Assembly: GCA_015143295.1 (NCBI GenBank)
Contig: CM026571.1
Coordinates: 34,066,505 to 34,130,504 of the forward strand
Length of the DNA: 64,000 bases
Direction: 5' to 3'
Source of the DNA: Tetracentron sinense
Taxonomy: Eukaryota; Streptophyta; Magnoliopsida; Trochodendrales; Trochodendraceae
Under the pieces are notes generated by a model, which saw nothing but the letters and a program-made list of their open reading frames with translations, was not told the DNA's origin and made no database searches. Below are positions 34,677 to 45,535 of the stretch, piece by piece. Positions within the stretch are counted from its first letter, which is position 1. Each line of letters starts with the position of its first letter. Both the position numbers and the translations under genes were made by a program.

Positions 34677-36153
34677 ACCCCATTTTTGGGGGACCAAGGT
34701 TTCTAACAAATAGAGAAGGACTTTTTGAGAGAAAAAGAGAGAAAGGAGAGGAAAGGTTTGGGGATTTCCAAGAGGGCTCTTGTGGAGATCAAAGAGAGTC
34801 CAAATCAAAGCTTGGATCATTTCCTTCAAGAAAGATCTTCCACTACCAAGTTGAGATTCTACTCAAAGGCTTTCTTCTACAAAGAAATTGGTCCAAGAGG
34901 TTAGTGATTCTACTACCTAACTTTGTTATTATACAAAGATAGAAAAGATGATTAAAGGGGTGATTTAAATAGAGATTAACCTTGCTATAATGCAAATAGT
35001 GAATGTATGATTTAGGGTAAACTAGATTGTGATCAAGTGAGTAAATAAGGGATTTGAAATTTGGGGGTTTTTCAACAAGAGGATTAATATGACTATATTT
35101 GTAAGAAAAACTATGATCTAGCTTTGTTATCCTATAAAGACGAAAATGATGATTTAATGGGTGATTTTAGTCTTGTTAGGATGCAAATAACACATATGGG
35201 ATTTTGGGTGAACCACATTATGAACAAATGAGTAAATAGGGGTTTATAAATTGGGGGTGTTGCAATACAAGAATCAATAGGGTTATACATGTATGAGATC
35301 ATTATTATTCCCTAAATAAATCATGATTTTTAGTATGATGTGACGAAAATGACATGGTCTTAATGATGTGATGAATTAGGCTAAAAGCCATAGTCTTGAT
35401 GTTGTGATGAAATGTATGGAAATATATTATGTTTTAGAATTATCCAATGATACTACAATGCTACTATGACTTGTATAAACCTATATGAATTGTTAAGGCT
35501 TTACATTTATACACAATGATGCTCACAAGCACACCAAGCACAATAAATTATGCATGATCGAGTTTTTGCATAAACATGTATTTCAAGAGTCATGAACGAG
35601 GTTTTTCAAAGGCATTCATAAGAAAGAAGCATAAGCATTTGACAAAGCCAAACTTTGGGTAGGTATTCTAAGATCGGTTACTTCATGCTCACAAGGATCA
35701 AGTCTAAGATCTTGCATAAACTCCACGGATCATAACTCATAAGAAACTCACAAGTCTAAGATCTTGCATATGTCTCCAAGGATCATAAGCTCACAAGAAA
35801 GCTCACAAGCTCACAAGAAGGCTCACAAGGAAGCTCATAAGCTCACAAGAAAAGTCATAAGAACTCGTAAGCTCACAAGAACTCATAAGAAAATACGAGA
35901 CTCACAAGCATTCATACGAACTCATAAGCATGCATGAGATGGTTTGTTTTCCATGAAAAGAACAAGTTTTACGAACGGTTTTCCATGACGGAGTTTTCAA
36001 GCATGAACTCGTGATTCGTAATTACACATGCACTTGTATGTAATATTATGATTATTATTCTTAGAGGGTACTTGCATGTGGTATTTTGTTATTTTAACAT
36101 TGTTAGCTAGTAGTTTTGGCTCGCTGAGTATTCCACGCTCAGCCGTACATGTT

Positions 36154-36297
36154 ATGTCGGCAGGTACACGGACTCCCTTTGACATATGTGATCAGGGGCC
36201 TTGGATAGAGGAGGATTATGGCGAGGAGGAGCCATATGTAGAGCCTCAGGAGGAGGCAAGGGACTTAGATCACTGGCCCTTTCAGGGTGATTACTGA
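36154..36297 (+). CDS. LTR-encoded acidic micropeptide ORF (47 aa), unknown function
   Basis: ATGTCGGCAGGT start, 47 residues: TPFDICDQGPWIEEDY core and a C-terminal ARDLDHWPF. The frame is open upstream to 36076, but the ATG at 36154 matches the other copies. It follows the hairpin GCTGAG...CTCAGC. Strongly acidic, soluble, no known domain. Confidence 0.5.
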   Translation: MSAGTRTPFDICDQGPWIEEDYGEEEPYVEPQEEARDLDHWPFQGDY

Positions 36298-36570
36298 GAG
36301 ACAGAGAGAATTACCATTTTGAATTTTGATAGGTGTGCATGTCCACCTTTAACCTTGATTATGTATTATGCAAACTTGGAATACAGAGTATATATAGAAA
36401 AGAAATTTTTGGGTTACGCTTCCGCACTTTGATTTTAAGCTTCCGCATCACTTATGTTACATTATATATTGCCTTGTGTGTTTTGACAGGATGGTTTGGT
36501 ATCGGATACGGCACATCACGAGCCAAAGTATCCCTAACTCTCAGGGGGTATTTTGGGTCGCGACACAATA

Positions 36571-37391
36571 AGTGATGCATCACTGTAAACTTCGAAGCCA
36601 CCGCTCCCAGACGGAACCATGAGAACAGGGGCAGTGGTAAGCCTCTTCTTCAACTCCAGGAAGCTTGCCTCACACTTCTCACTCCAAGTGAACTTAGCAT
36701 TCTTCAGCGTGAGGTAGGTGAGCAGAGCCGCTAAGCTGGAAAATCCCTCCACAAACCTCCTGTAGTATCCTGTCAGGCCGAGAAAACTGCGAATCTCGGT
36801 AACACTCTTCAGCCTCTCCTAGTTCATTATTGCCTCAATCTTCGCAGGGTTGACTGAGATACCCTCGGCAGACACCACATGACCAAAAAAAGACACCTTG
36901 TCTAGCCAGAACTCGCACTTGCTCAACTTAGCATATAGGCTATGCTCTCAAAGAGTCTGCAATGCTAGGCAGAGATCTCTCATATGATCATCTCGTGTCT
37001 TGAAGTACACAAGAATATCATCGACGAATACGATCACACACTGATCGAGAGACGATGTGAACACCTGATTCATTAGATCCATGAATGCAGCCGATGCGTT
37101 AGTCAGACCAAAAGACATAACCAAAAACTCGTAGTGACCGTATCGGGTTCTGAATGCCATCTTCGGAATGTCCTTTGCCCTGATCTTCAACTGATGATAC
37201 CCCGATCAAAGATCAATCTTTGAGAAGAACTTTGCACCCTTCAACTGGTCAAATAAGTCGTCCATTCGAGGCAATGGATAATGATTCTTGATAGTGACCT
37301 TGTTTAGCTGCCTATAGTCAATGCACATGCGCATCGACCCATCCTTCTTCTTCACGAAGAGCACCGAAGCTCCCCAAGGCCAGACACTTGG
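36571..37391 (-). pseudogene. pol: Chromovirus reverse transcriptase, 5'-truncated
   Basis: Minus strand: [46 protein letters not shown] and the catalytic FVDDILVY at about 37020. The connection region YYRRFVEGF and the RNase H start GGFEVYSDASL follow. Stops occur at about 36945 and 36820. The N-terminal part and everything upstream are lost at 37391, where the sequence becomes copia. Confidence 0.88.
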
Positions 37392-38365
37392 CATAAGAGA
37401 CTTGGTCACATAAATCTTGATAGGATCAAGAGGTTGGTAAAAGATGGCCCCCTTGAATTTCTTAAGGTAGAACTACTCCCTACTTGCGAGTCATGTCTCG
37501 AATGGAAGATGACCAAGAAACCTTACCCTAAAAAGGTAGTAAGAGCTGAAGAGAAGTTGAGACTCATACATAGTGATGTATGTGGTCCATTTAATATTGT
37601 TGCAAGAGGTCAATACCGGTATTTTGTTACATTTACCGATGACTATTCTAGATATATATATGTCTATTTGATGCAACACAAATCTGACGCTTTTGAAAAG
37701 TTCAAAGACTTCATATTAGAAGTTGAGAATCAAACAGACAAATCCAGTAAGACACTTCAATTAGATCGATTTGGTGAATACCTCACCAACGATTTTATGG
37801 ATTACTTAAAGGATAATAGGATTATCTCATAATGGTCAATCCCTACCTCACCTCAACAAAATGGTGTTTCTGAAAGAAGAAACCGGACCTTATTAGATAT
37901 AGTCCGATCTATGATGAGTCATGCCAATGTACCTTCCTATCTTTGGGGGTATACTTTACAAAAGACCATTTATATTTTGAACCAAGTTCCTTCTAAATCA
38001 ATACCGGTTACGCCCTATGAATTGTGGACTAGACGAAAACCTAGTTTACAACATCTAAGGGTATGGGGTTGTCCTGCGCATGTTCGCAAACTCAAACCTA
38101 CCAAGTTGGAATCTAGAACAAAAAAATAGAATTTTATAGGGTATCCAAAGGAAACTAAGGGTTTCAATTTCTACTCCAAGGCAGGCCAAAAAAATTTTGT
38201 TAGGAATCATGCCACATTCTTGGAGGAAGATATGGATCTTCTTAAAAAGATTGAATTTTATGAGATGAAAGACAACACAGCTAGTATCCCACTTGAACTT
38301 AATTCTTCCACTATAGACTCTTCTAATTCAATTCCACTGAGAAATTCAGAAATAGTTTCTAAACC
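37388..38365 (+). pseudogene. pol: copia integrase, decayed
   Basis: Begins in the GAG-pre-integrase region ([14 protein letters not shown]) and has CX2C at CESC. The core has LIHSDVCGPFN (Asp), LQLDRFGEYL (Asp) and PQQNGVSERRN (Glu). Stops at 37831 and about 38130 break it. It ends at a solo LTR insertion (TSD ACCAG) and resumes at 43146. It matches the minus-strand copia copy at 61218-62735 closely. Confidence 0.87.
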
Positions 38366-39002
38366 ACCAGTGTAGAACCTCAGATTTTTATGACATAGTA
38401 TGGTGGATAATGCTGTGAATTGTGTCTAAGGCTTAAAGCTTATTGTAATGCCTTGAATGATTATCAGAGCTAATGAGAACTTTGTTTTTGATATATTTCA
38501 GGTAGATGATGCAGTATGGCATGTATTAAATCCTTAATGATATTTTCTTAAGTTTATGGGTGTTTGTGATGAATGAGTAAGAGTATAAAATACTCTAAGT
38601 GTCAAAAAGGGTTATGTCTTATCATTACCCTCAAGTTTAAGAAGCTCTAATTTTATCACCGTAGATCGGAATCGAATGATTCTTTAACCATTAGAAAGGT
38701 ATGGAAACCCTCTTCAAGGTTCATGTTTATCATTTTTCCAGATTGTTTGTCAAAGATAGGTTAAACATTGGATTTTCGAAATCGGGTCTGCTGAAAATAT
38801 GGGTTGCTGAAATCCATTACAGACCAGTTGACTTTAGAGCCTATTTAGATCATTAAAAATTCAGAATTAAGATTTGTCCATTAGATACAAAATTTTTCTC
38901 CTTTTAATTACAAGTTCAAATCAAGTTGAATCATCAAAATCCGATAAACGAATCAAAATTTATGGTCAAAATACCAAAGCGGAAGAATGGGAAAATGGAG
39001 AA

Positions 39003-39180
39003 ACCGATCGAACGGTTTACATGACCGTTCGAATGGTGCCAGTGAAAATTCAAGAAATGGATGCAGTAACCTCAACCGTTCGAATGGTTCCAAGACCGTT
39101 TGAACAGTCATGCATAGTAAGTCGCAAAATAGCCCAAAATACAGGATTTTTGGGGTTTCAACCCTCTTGGCTTATAAATA
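39003..39180 (+). promoter_or_regulatory. ACCGTTCGAATGGT-type palindromes and TATA box in LTR
   Basis: ACCGATCGAACGGT (39003-39016) and three ACCGTTCGAATGGT-like copies (39023-39037, 39075-39088 and 39094-39109), then TATAAATA at 39173-39180, about 64 bp away. Confidence 0.6.
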
Positions 39181-40216
39181 GGGCCCTAATTCGTGGGTTT
39201 TAGGTTACCAACACCTAAGAAAGAGTTTGGGAGAGAAAATGGAGGAAATCTAGGCTTCCAAAGAGGGGTTTTGTTGAAGGTCAAATCCTCACGTTCCAAG
39301 CCTCCACAAGCTTGGATCTTCTTCCTCGATTGTGGATCTCCATTTCCAAGCTCAAGTTTGTGTCCAAGCATCCTTCCAATCTAAGATTTAGTCTTGGCAA
39401 GGTTAGTACACCTTCTAGTTGGCTTAGTAATAACCTAGGTTTTTTAGAATGAATGTGGATTGAGATTGCATGTTTATTTTCTTGAATCTAAAATGTATAG
39501 ATTATATCAAATAGTTATGGATGTGTGGGATGTATGGATGGTTTGAGGTGAAGTTGGATGCCATTGAGAATGTGATGGTTGTTATATGATGGAAAATGGG
39601 GAAGGGCAATGTACACATAATGCATGCACTTAAGATGTTTGACTATGAAAATATGAGTTAAAGGCTTATAGAAATGTTGAATGCGAAATGTTTGATAAAA
39701 TGCATGTATGAGCTTTAGACCTAAGACTACGAAAGCATGATTTAAGGTCTTTCCATGAATGTCAAATTCTATTGTGCCTACATATATACAAGCTTCCTTT
39801 AAGACATTCCATGATAATAGAAATATTCAAATGCCATGTGTTATACTTTAAACATATCCATGTCACTTTCATGTTCACCATTTGCTATGCGCGAGCACGC
39901 ATGCATGCATGAACCAAGTTTTCTATTATAAGTATATGAAAACATTCAAGAACAAAGACAAGTGATTTGCGACATGAATGATAAAGCCAAACTTTGGGTC
40001 GGTCAAGGATAAGGCATATCCAAGGATATGCCATATCTGACTTCAAGAAAACATAACAAGCATGATAATGCTGGACATTGGGCCGGTCAAAGATGTTGGT
40101 GCACCTTTTCTATTTTCGCAGAAGGGTATTTACATACCTGGCTCACAAGTGGCTTTATAGAATTTGCTGAAGGGTATTTACATACCCAGCTCACAAGTTG
40201 TTACAAGGGTACTAGC

Positions 40217-42434
40217 TGTTAGACATTATGCCCAGAAAAGTCATTTAGATTGTAAAATTTTTATTAATTAGATTAATAGAGACATTTCTTTATCTATTGT
40301 GAATTTATTATGGGTAATTGACCATGATCATGAGATGATCTATACGATATGAGATATCGACAAAGGTCCATATGATATATTGTAGGAAAGCTATGTAATT
40401 GGACTATCACAGGCAGATATAGTTTTCCAGTTCCTTATACCTTATATAGTCACAACTATGGGTGAAGCTGGACACTTCAGTTATATCGACAGATGTTTTC
40501 AATGGTTGAGATATAGTTTTATCTCAAACTATTGTAGTATAGACTACACATCGGCATATGGGTGCTTAAATGTACACTAACTGATTGCATGCAATGAGAG
40601 ACCTTTTGCATAAACATACTATCAGATAGTTGGTCTCTCATTCACATTGAACAGTTTCAGTGATCCTTAGATCTGATGAGTTCATTTATAACTGAATAAT
40701 AATCTGACTGTTATGATTGCACCTAAGTACTCTCTAACTAAGGAACTACGATAAAGTGACAGTTGGATAATCAGAAAGCTATTCGAGTCATGATGAATGT
40801 CAAACAAGAAATCCATGCTCATTAAATTGAAAGATTATCCAAGTTCCGGGTAAGACAATCAATTAAGCTTAAATCCTGCGTAGGTGATTTTGAAATCAAA
40901 CAAGTTTGAAATATAATTTTAATAAAATATATTGTACATAACAAAAGTTTTTCTCAAAATGTTTTACATGAGAAATTGTTTCTCATGGCTTAATCAGAAG
41001 TCTTGGAAACCTAGATGATGTACAATGGGCTATGAGTTAGATAGTATATTAATCTCGAAAGTTCATTAGGGATGTTATTGGAAGGATCAATCAAATTAAA
41101 AAGTTCATGTGGCGGGATCCTTCAAAGTTAATGTTCTTACACTGGGATTCAATTGTAACATGGATATCTCACGTCAGTTGCAATTCCGATGTCATTCCTA
41201 TTTAAGGGTCAATAGGATAACATTGGGTAAGCCGGGGTTAGAATGTCCCAGAGCAATCTGTGGAGATGCTCACATAAGAAATACAAGCTCAATTAATAGA
41301 TTAAATGTTAATCTATAATATAAAGGATTAAAAGTTAATCTTTAATAAATGGATTAAATGTTAATCTATGGTTTAGATTAAATGTTAATCTAAATTAAAA
41401 GATAATAACAATGGTTATTTAATTAACCCAACATAAGGGGAAATGGGTTTGACCCATATCCATAAAAGCCATCAAGAGTGGACCTTATTGGTGGGCATAA
41501 GCCTATGGGATTAATTCCCTATGGTGGGCATCCATTTGGAGATTCATAATTGATTAGGGATTTTGTTAGTTAAATAATTATCATTTAATTAATCCTTATC
41601 TTATGGGATTAGATTCCAATCATGGAAAACAAGAAACAAATGGATAAGATTAAGGTTTTATCAAAAACTTGGAGTGCAAGACCCCCCAAGGCTCACGCCC
41701 CCCACTAGCTCACGCCCACCTCTTTTGGGCTTTCTAATTTGATTAGAATCCTTAAATGTTAGGGAGTTTGTTGGTATCCCTAAAATCTAGGGAATTAGTT
41801 ACACCCCTTTAATTAAGGAATCATTTTAGGAAAAGGAATCCTAAATTAGAAAGTTTGTTATAACTAATTAGTTATAGATAAACATGAAGTTTAATTAATG
41901 ATAAGAGTTATCATTATTTAGTAATTCTTTAAAGGATAACTTCTAATTGGATTAGGATTAGGATTAGGATTTGATCATAATCTATATATACCCCAATACC
42001 CAAAACGTGTGGAAGAGACTACTCATTATTATTCTTCCCCCAAACCGTGAGCTAAGGGAGAGAATTCCTCTCTCCAAATTTTCGTGAGCCTCAAGGGTTG
42101 TTCCAAGTGGTTTTTGAAGGCTAGGGTTTTTAACCCCTAAAGTTTTGTGAGATAGAAAGCCTACTCCAATAATCTTCTTCTCTTTGTTCTTCAATACCAA
42201 GTAGAGATTCAAAAGCTTCGCGGGGATAGCGAAGAACAAGGATCGAGCTTTGAGTATTTCTTCGAGAAATCTCTACAAAGAGTTCTGACGGTTCAAGTTG
42301 TTTTGTGCTTCACCGGTGAACATCATTCACTGAGGTAATTATCTAAACATGTAGTTAGTATTATTTGCTTTCTATGGTATAAGGATCTTCGAGATCCAGT
42401 TTTCTGCATAAATTTTTTATCTGGATTCCCTTCA
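40217..42434 (+). mobile_element. copia solo LTR, TSD CTAGC/CTAAC
   Basis: 2218 bp from TGTTAGACATTATGCCC to CTGGATTCCCTTCA, the same family as 20352-22502. The flanks CTAGC (40212-40216) and CTAAC (42435-42439) differ by one base, consistent with an aged TSD. No primer site or gag follows. Confidence 0.88.
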
Positions 42435-42733
42435 CTAACATCTAGCTCACAAGACAATCATGACATGAAAAGCAAGACAAGACACACATGATTCTCACGA
42501 GACAAGAATGAGAATTTAAGCATGATAAGCAAGTTTTGAAAACATGAAAAAATATTTTCAAGAACACGTTATGAATTATGAGCAAGAGTTTTTTTTGGAG
42601 TTTTCGCATTTAGTTCCATATATGTCATGATCATTATATTTTTTAATTTGATAATATGAATTGAATTATGTTATTACTATTGTTAGCTAGTAGCTTGTGC
42701 TCGCAGAGTATTTCATACTCAGCCGTACATTTC

Positions 42734-42871
42734 ATGTCGGCAGGTCTGGTGGATATCTTCAACCCTGAGCCATGGGTTAAGGAAGAGTATGTTAAAGAAG
42801 AGGCTCCTATTCCATTACAGCCTTAGGAGAATAGGGATCTAGATAGGTGGCCCTATCTAGACTATTGTTGA
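42734..42871 (+). pseudogene. LTR-encoded micropeptide ORF with one internal stop
   Basis: ATGTCGGCAGGT start, FNPEPWVKEEYVKEEAPIPLQP, a TAG at 42824-42826, then ENRDLDRWPYLDYC and TGA. The sequence after the stop still matches the 2752-2892 peptide, so the stop is a late change. Confidence 0.5.
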
Positions 42872-43145
42872 GTGGAGAGTCAGTAGGGTTTCTTTATTTT
42901 GTATTCTGATGGGTGGGCATGTCCACTCTTATATTTAGTCATGTTTATGTATAAAACCTTGGAATACTGATCATGTATAGAAAAGAAAATTTGAGTTCAC
43001 GTTTCTGCATTGTCTCGCTTCCGCTTTTATTTCGTTTCCACTATAGTATGCCTTGTATATTTTGCAAGATGGTTTGCCAGATTATGACAGTAACGTCTAA
43101 AGTCTCATCTAACTCCTAAGGGGCATTTTAGAGCGTTATAACCAG

Positions 43146-44300
43146 ATAGACTTCAATATTACAATAGTAAGGTTTATCTAGTTACCCTTGATGACAAGGA
43201 TAAGGATCCTAACACTAATCAGGAAGCTACATTAGATGTAAATGCATCTCAATGCAATAAAGCCATGAATGGTGAAATAGATTCCATGTATGACAACGGT
43301 GTCTGGACTTTAGTAGATCCACCAGATGGTATAAAGCTCATTGGATGCAAATGGATTTACAAAAGAAAGAAGGGTCCCGAAGGCAATGTGGAGACCTATA
43401 AAGCAAGACTTGTTGCAAAAGGTTACACTCAAATTCAAGGAGTTGATTATGAGGATACCTTTTCACCAATAGCTATGCTGAAATCCATCAGGATATTGCT
43501 AGCTATAGCTACACACCATGACTATAAGATATGACAATTGGATGTCAAAACTACTTTCCTAAACGGAATGTTAGAAGAAGACATCTATATGAAGCAACAT
43601 GAGGGCTTCATTAGTCCTAACCAGGAGAACATGGTATGCAAGCTAAACAAGTCAATATATGATTTGAAACAAGCTTCTAAAAGTTGGAACCAAAGATTTG
43701 ATCTTTCATTCAAAGAATTTGGATTCCAAAAGAATTTAGAGAAATCTTGTATTTACAAGAAGGATAGTGGGAGAGCGGTAGTATACCTTATTCTCTATAT
43801 AGATGACATCCTACTCATTGAGAATGATATAGGGATCTTGTCATCAGTCAAGATTTGGCTTTCTCAACATTTCTCAATGAAAGACTTGGGAGAGACATCC
43901 TATATTCTCAAAATTAAGATCCTGAGAGATAGAAAATGCCAGATGTTGGGATTGAGCCAAACTTCCTACATTGACAAGATCCTATCAAGGTACAATATGA
44001 GTGAATATAAGACAACTCTCATTCCTTTTAGACATGGTGTTACTTTATCTCAAAAGATGGCTCCTATGTCAGCTGATGAGATCAAGCAGATAAAGAGGTG
44101 CCCATATGCTTCGACAGTTGAGAGCCTCATGTATGACATGTTATGTACCAGACCGGAAATCTGTCATGCAGTGGGAGTTGTAAGTCAGTTCCAAAACAAT
44201 CCAGGAGTCAATCATTGGACTGCTGTGAAGCACATCATGAAGTACCTGAAAAGGACTATGGATTATGTGCTTACTTTTCAATCTGAAGATCTCATGTAGA
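43146..44300 (+). pseudogene. pol: copia reverse transcriptase, decayed
   Basis: The frame continues from 38365 across the solo LTR. WTLVDPPDGIKLIGCKWIYK, YKARLVAKGYTQIQGVDYEDTFSP, MDVKTTFLNG and the catalytic YIDDILL mark the copia RT. One stop at 43532-43534 and other changes are present. RNase H should follow QSEDL but is missing (see 44300-44484). Confidence 0.9.
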
Positions 44301-44484
44301 GAGGAAGTATCATCTCATTTGTGAGATTATTAAAAGACAAGACATTATTGTTACAATGATTAAGTCTCAACTTAATGTTGTTGGCCTGATGACAAAAGCT
44401 TTAGCAGATAAAATATTTGTAGCACATTTAGATAATATGTGATTCAAATTTATGTCACAGTGACTTTATGGGCAAGTGGGAGAT
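44300..44484 (+). pseudogene. pol: copia RNase H tail after an internal deletion
   Basis: Directly after QSEDL the sequence jumps to the end of RNase H (ERKYHLIREII...IKSQLNV...MTKALADKIFVAHL), in a shifted frame. The catalytic core of RNase H is absent. The minus-strand copy near 60180 has the same breakpoint. A polypurine tract GGCAAGTGGGAGAT precedes the LTR at 44485. Confidence 0.8.
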
Positions 44485-45243
44485 TGTTGAACATCATGCC
44501 CTGAAAATTCATTTAGATTGTAAGATTTTTATTAATTAGATTAATAAAGACATCTTCTTTATCTATTATGAATTCATTATGGGTAATTAACCAAGATCAT
44601 GAGATGATCTATATGATTTGAGATATCGAACAAGGTCCCTAGGATATATTGTAGGAAAGCTATGTGATTGGTTATGGACTGACACAGGTAGATATAGCTT
44701 TCCAGTTCCTTATACCTTATATAGTCAAAGCTATGGGTGAAGCTAGGTACTTCACTTATATGGCTGCCATAATGCTTAGATGTTCTCAATGGTTGAGATG
44801 TAGTTTTATCTCAAATTATTGTAGTGAAGACTACACATTGGCATATGGGTGCTTAAATGTACATTGACGGAGAAACCTCTTGCATAAACATACTATCAAA
44901 TAGTTGGTCTCTCATTCACATTGAACAATTTTGATGATCCTAAGATCTGATGAGTTCATTTATAACTGAGCAGTGATCTGACTGTTTTGATTGCACCTAA
45001 GTACTCTCTACCTAAGGAACTACGATAAGGTGACAGTTGGGTAATCAGAAAGCTGTTCGAGTCATGATGAATTTCAAACAAGAAATCCATACTTATTAAA
45101 TTGAGAGATTATCCAAGTTCTAGGGTAAGACAGTCCATTAAGCTAAAAGCCTGCGTAGGTGATTTTGAAATCAAATATGTTTGAAATATATTTTTTTAAA
45201 TAAAATATATTATACAAAATAATAGATTTTCTCAAAATGTTTT
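44485..45243 (+). repeat. copia 3' LTR, truncated
   Basis: TGTTGAACATCATGCCCTG start, homologous to 20352 onward for about 760 bp, then cut by the Tat-like LTR fragment that begins TGTGAGCACAGG at 45244. The rest of the LTR is not seen. Confidence 0.88.
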
Positions 45244-45535
45244 TGTGAGCACAGGATTTTACTCCGCCTCACAGGAAAGGGTATGTTGAGAGTCACCACC
45301 TATTAATTCAGAAGGGATAAGTCCTCGGGTTATGGATAAGGTCTTGGTCTATCTGAGAGATCTAGGTAAGAGGTTTGGTTAAGTCCCAGGGAGGATGTTA
45401 GGCACCTCAGGACCCCCATTTTACAATGGTTCCCTACTCCCTAGGTATAAGCCAATTTAAGTCAAGATTATTCAAATGCCTAAGTGATTAAATACTAACT
45501 CAAGAAAGAGAAAGTTAACTAGGGTCGAACCTGGA
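45244..45535 (-). mobile_element. Tat-like LTR fragment (U5 end), minus strand
   Basis: The reverse complement matches the U5 of 18220-18460 and 51450-51680: GGTTCGACCCTAGTTA, ...CCTAACATCCTCCC..., then the GTGGTGACTCT-like phrase and a ...GTGCTCACA terminus. Its outer end starts exactly at an LTR terminus. Its inner end is fused to a chromovirus protease-RT region at about 45536. Confidence 0.75.

Larger units (their letters stand above)
33319..36565 (+). mobile_element. Solo chromovirus LTR, TSD CAATA
   Basis: 3247 bp from TGTAGCACCCTGG to GGGTCGCGACA, flanked by CAATA (33314-33318 and 36566-36570). It has CTCGCTCAAGCGAG and CCGCTCGAGCGAG palindromes (34539-34623), a TATATAT box (34670-34676), a donor-like AGAG|GTTAGTG (34900), GCTCACAAG-rich repeats (35690-35900) and the small ORF 36154-36297. 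The 105-codon ORF across its leader (34625-34942) is not conserved as protein in the other LTRs. Confidence 0.93.
24874..37391 (-). mobile_element. Minus-strand chromovirus remnant (3' LTR to reverse transcriptase)
   Basis: A chromovirus inserted in copia gag. Reading on the minus strand it runs from reverse transcriptase (cut at about 37391) through RNase H and integrase to chromodomain, polypurine tract and 3' LTR (24874-26573). Gag, protease, primer site and 5' LTR are gone. The cut end is fused to copia integrase at a TTGG microhomology. It later received solo LTRs at 27914-32684 and 33319-36565. Confidence 0.85.
38371..43140 (+). mobile_element. Solo chromovirus LTR, TSD ACCAG, split by a copia solo LTR
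   Basis: Starts TGTAGAACCTCAG and ends TTTTAGAGCGTTATA, a decayed terminus. ACCAG is present at both sides (38366-38370 and 43141-43145). Removing the inserted copia LTR (40217-42434) and one TSD copy leaves about 2.5 kb. It has palindromes (39003-39109), TATAAATA (39173-39180), a donor-like AAG|GTTAGT (39402), hairpins (40013-40032, 40124-40139 and 40172-40187) and the small ORF with one stop (42734-42871). Confidence 0.9.
20352..45243 (+). mobile_element. Plus-strand Ty1/copia element, fragmented by nested insertions
   Basis: Its pieces in order are: 5' LTR 20352-22502, primer site, leader, gag remnant (24285-24873), integrase (37388-38365), reverse transcriptase (43146-44300), RNase H remnant, and truncated 3' LTR (44485-45243). 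Between the pieces lie a minus-strand chromovirus remnant with solo LTRs (24874-37391) and a solo LTR (38371-43140). The zinc knuckle and protease are missing because of a deletion that also removed the 5' part of the chromovirus. Many stops make it a relic. The clade within copia is not certain to me. Confidence 0.85.

Noticed and set aside
34625-34942. 105-codon ORF in an LTR leader
   Set aside because: The homologous leader in the other LTRs does not keep the reading frame, and no domain is visible.
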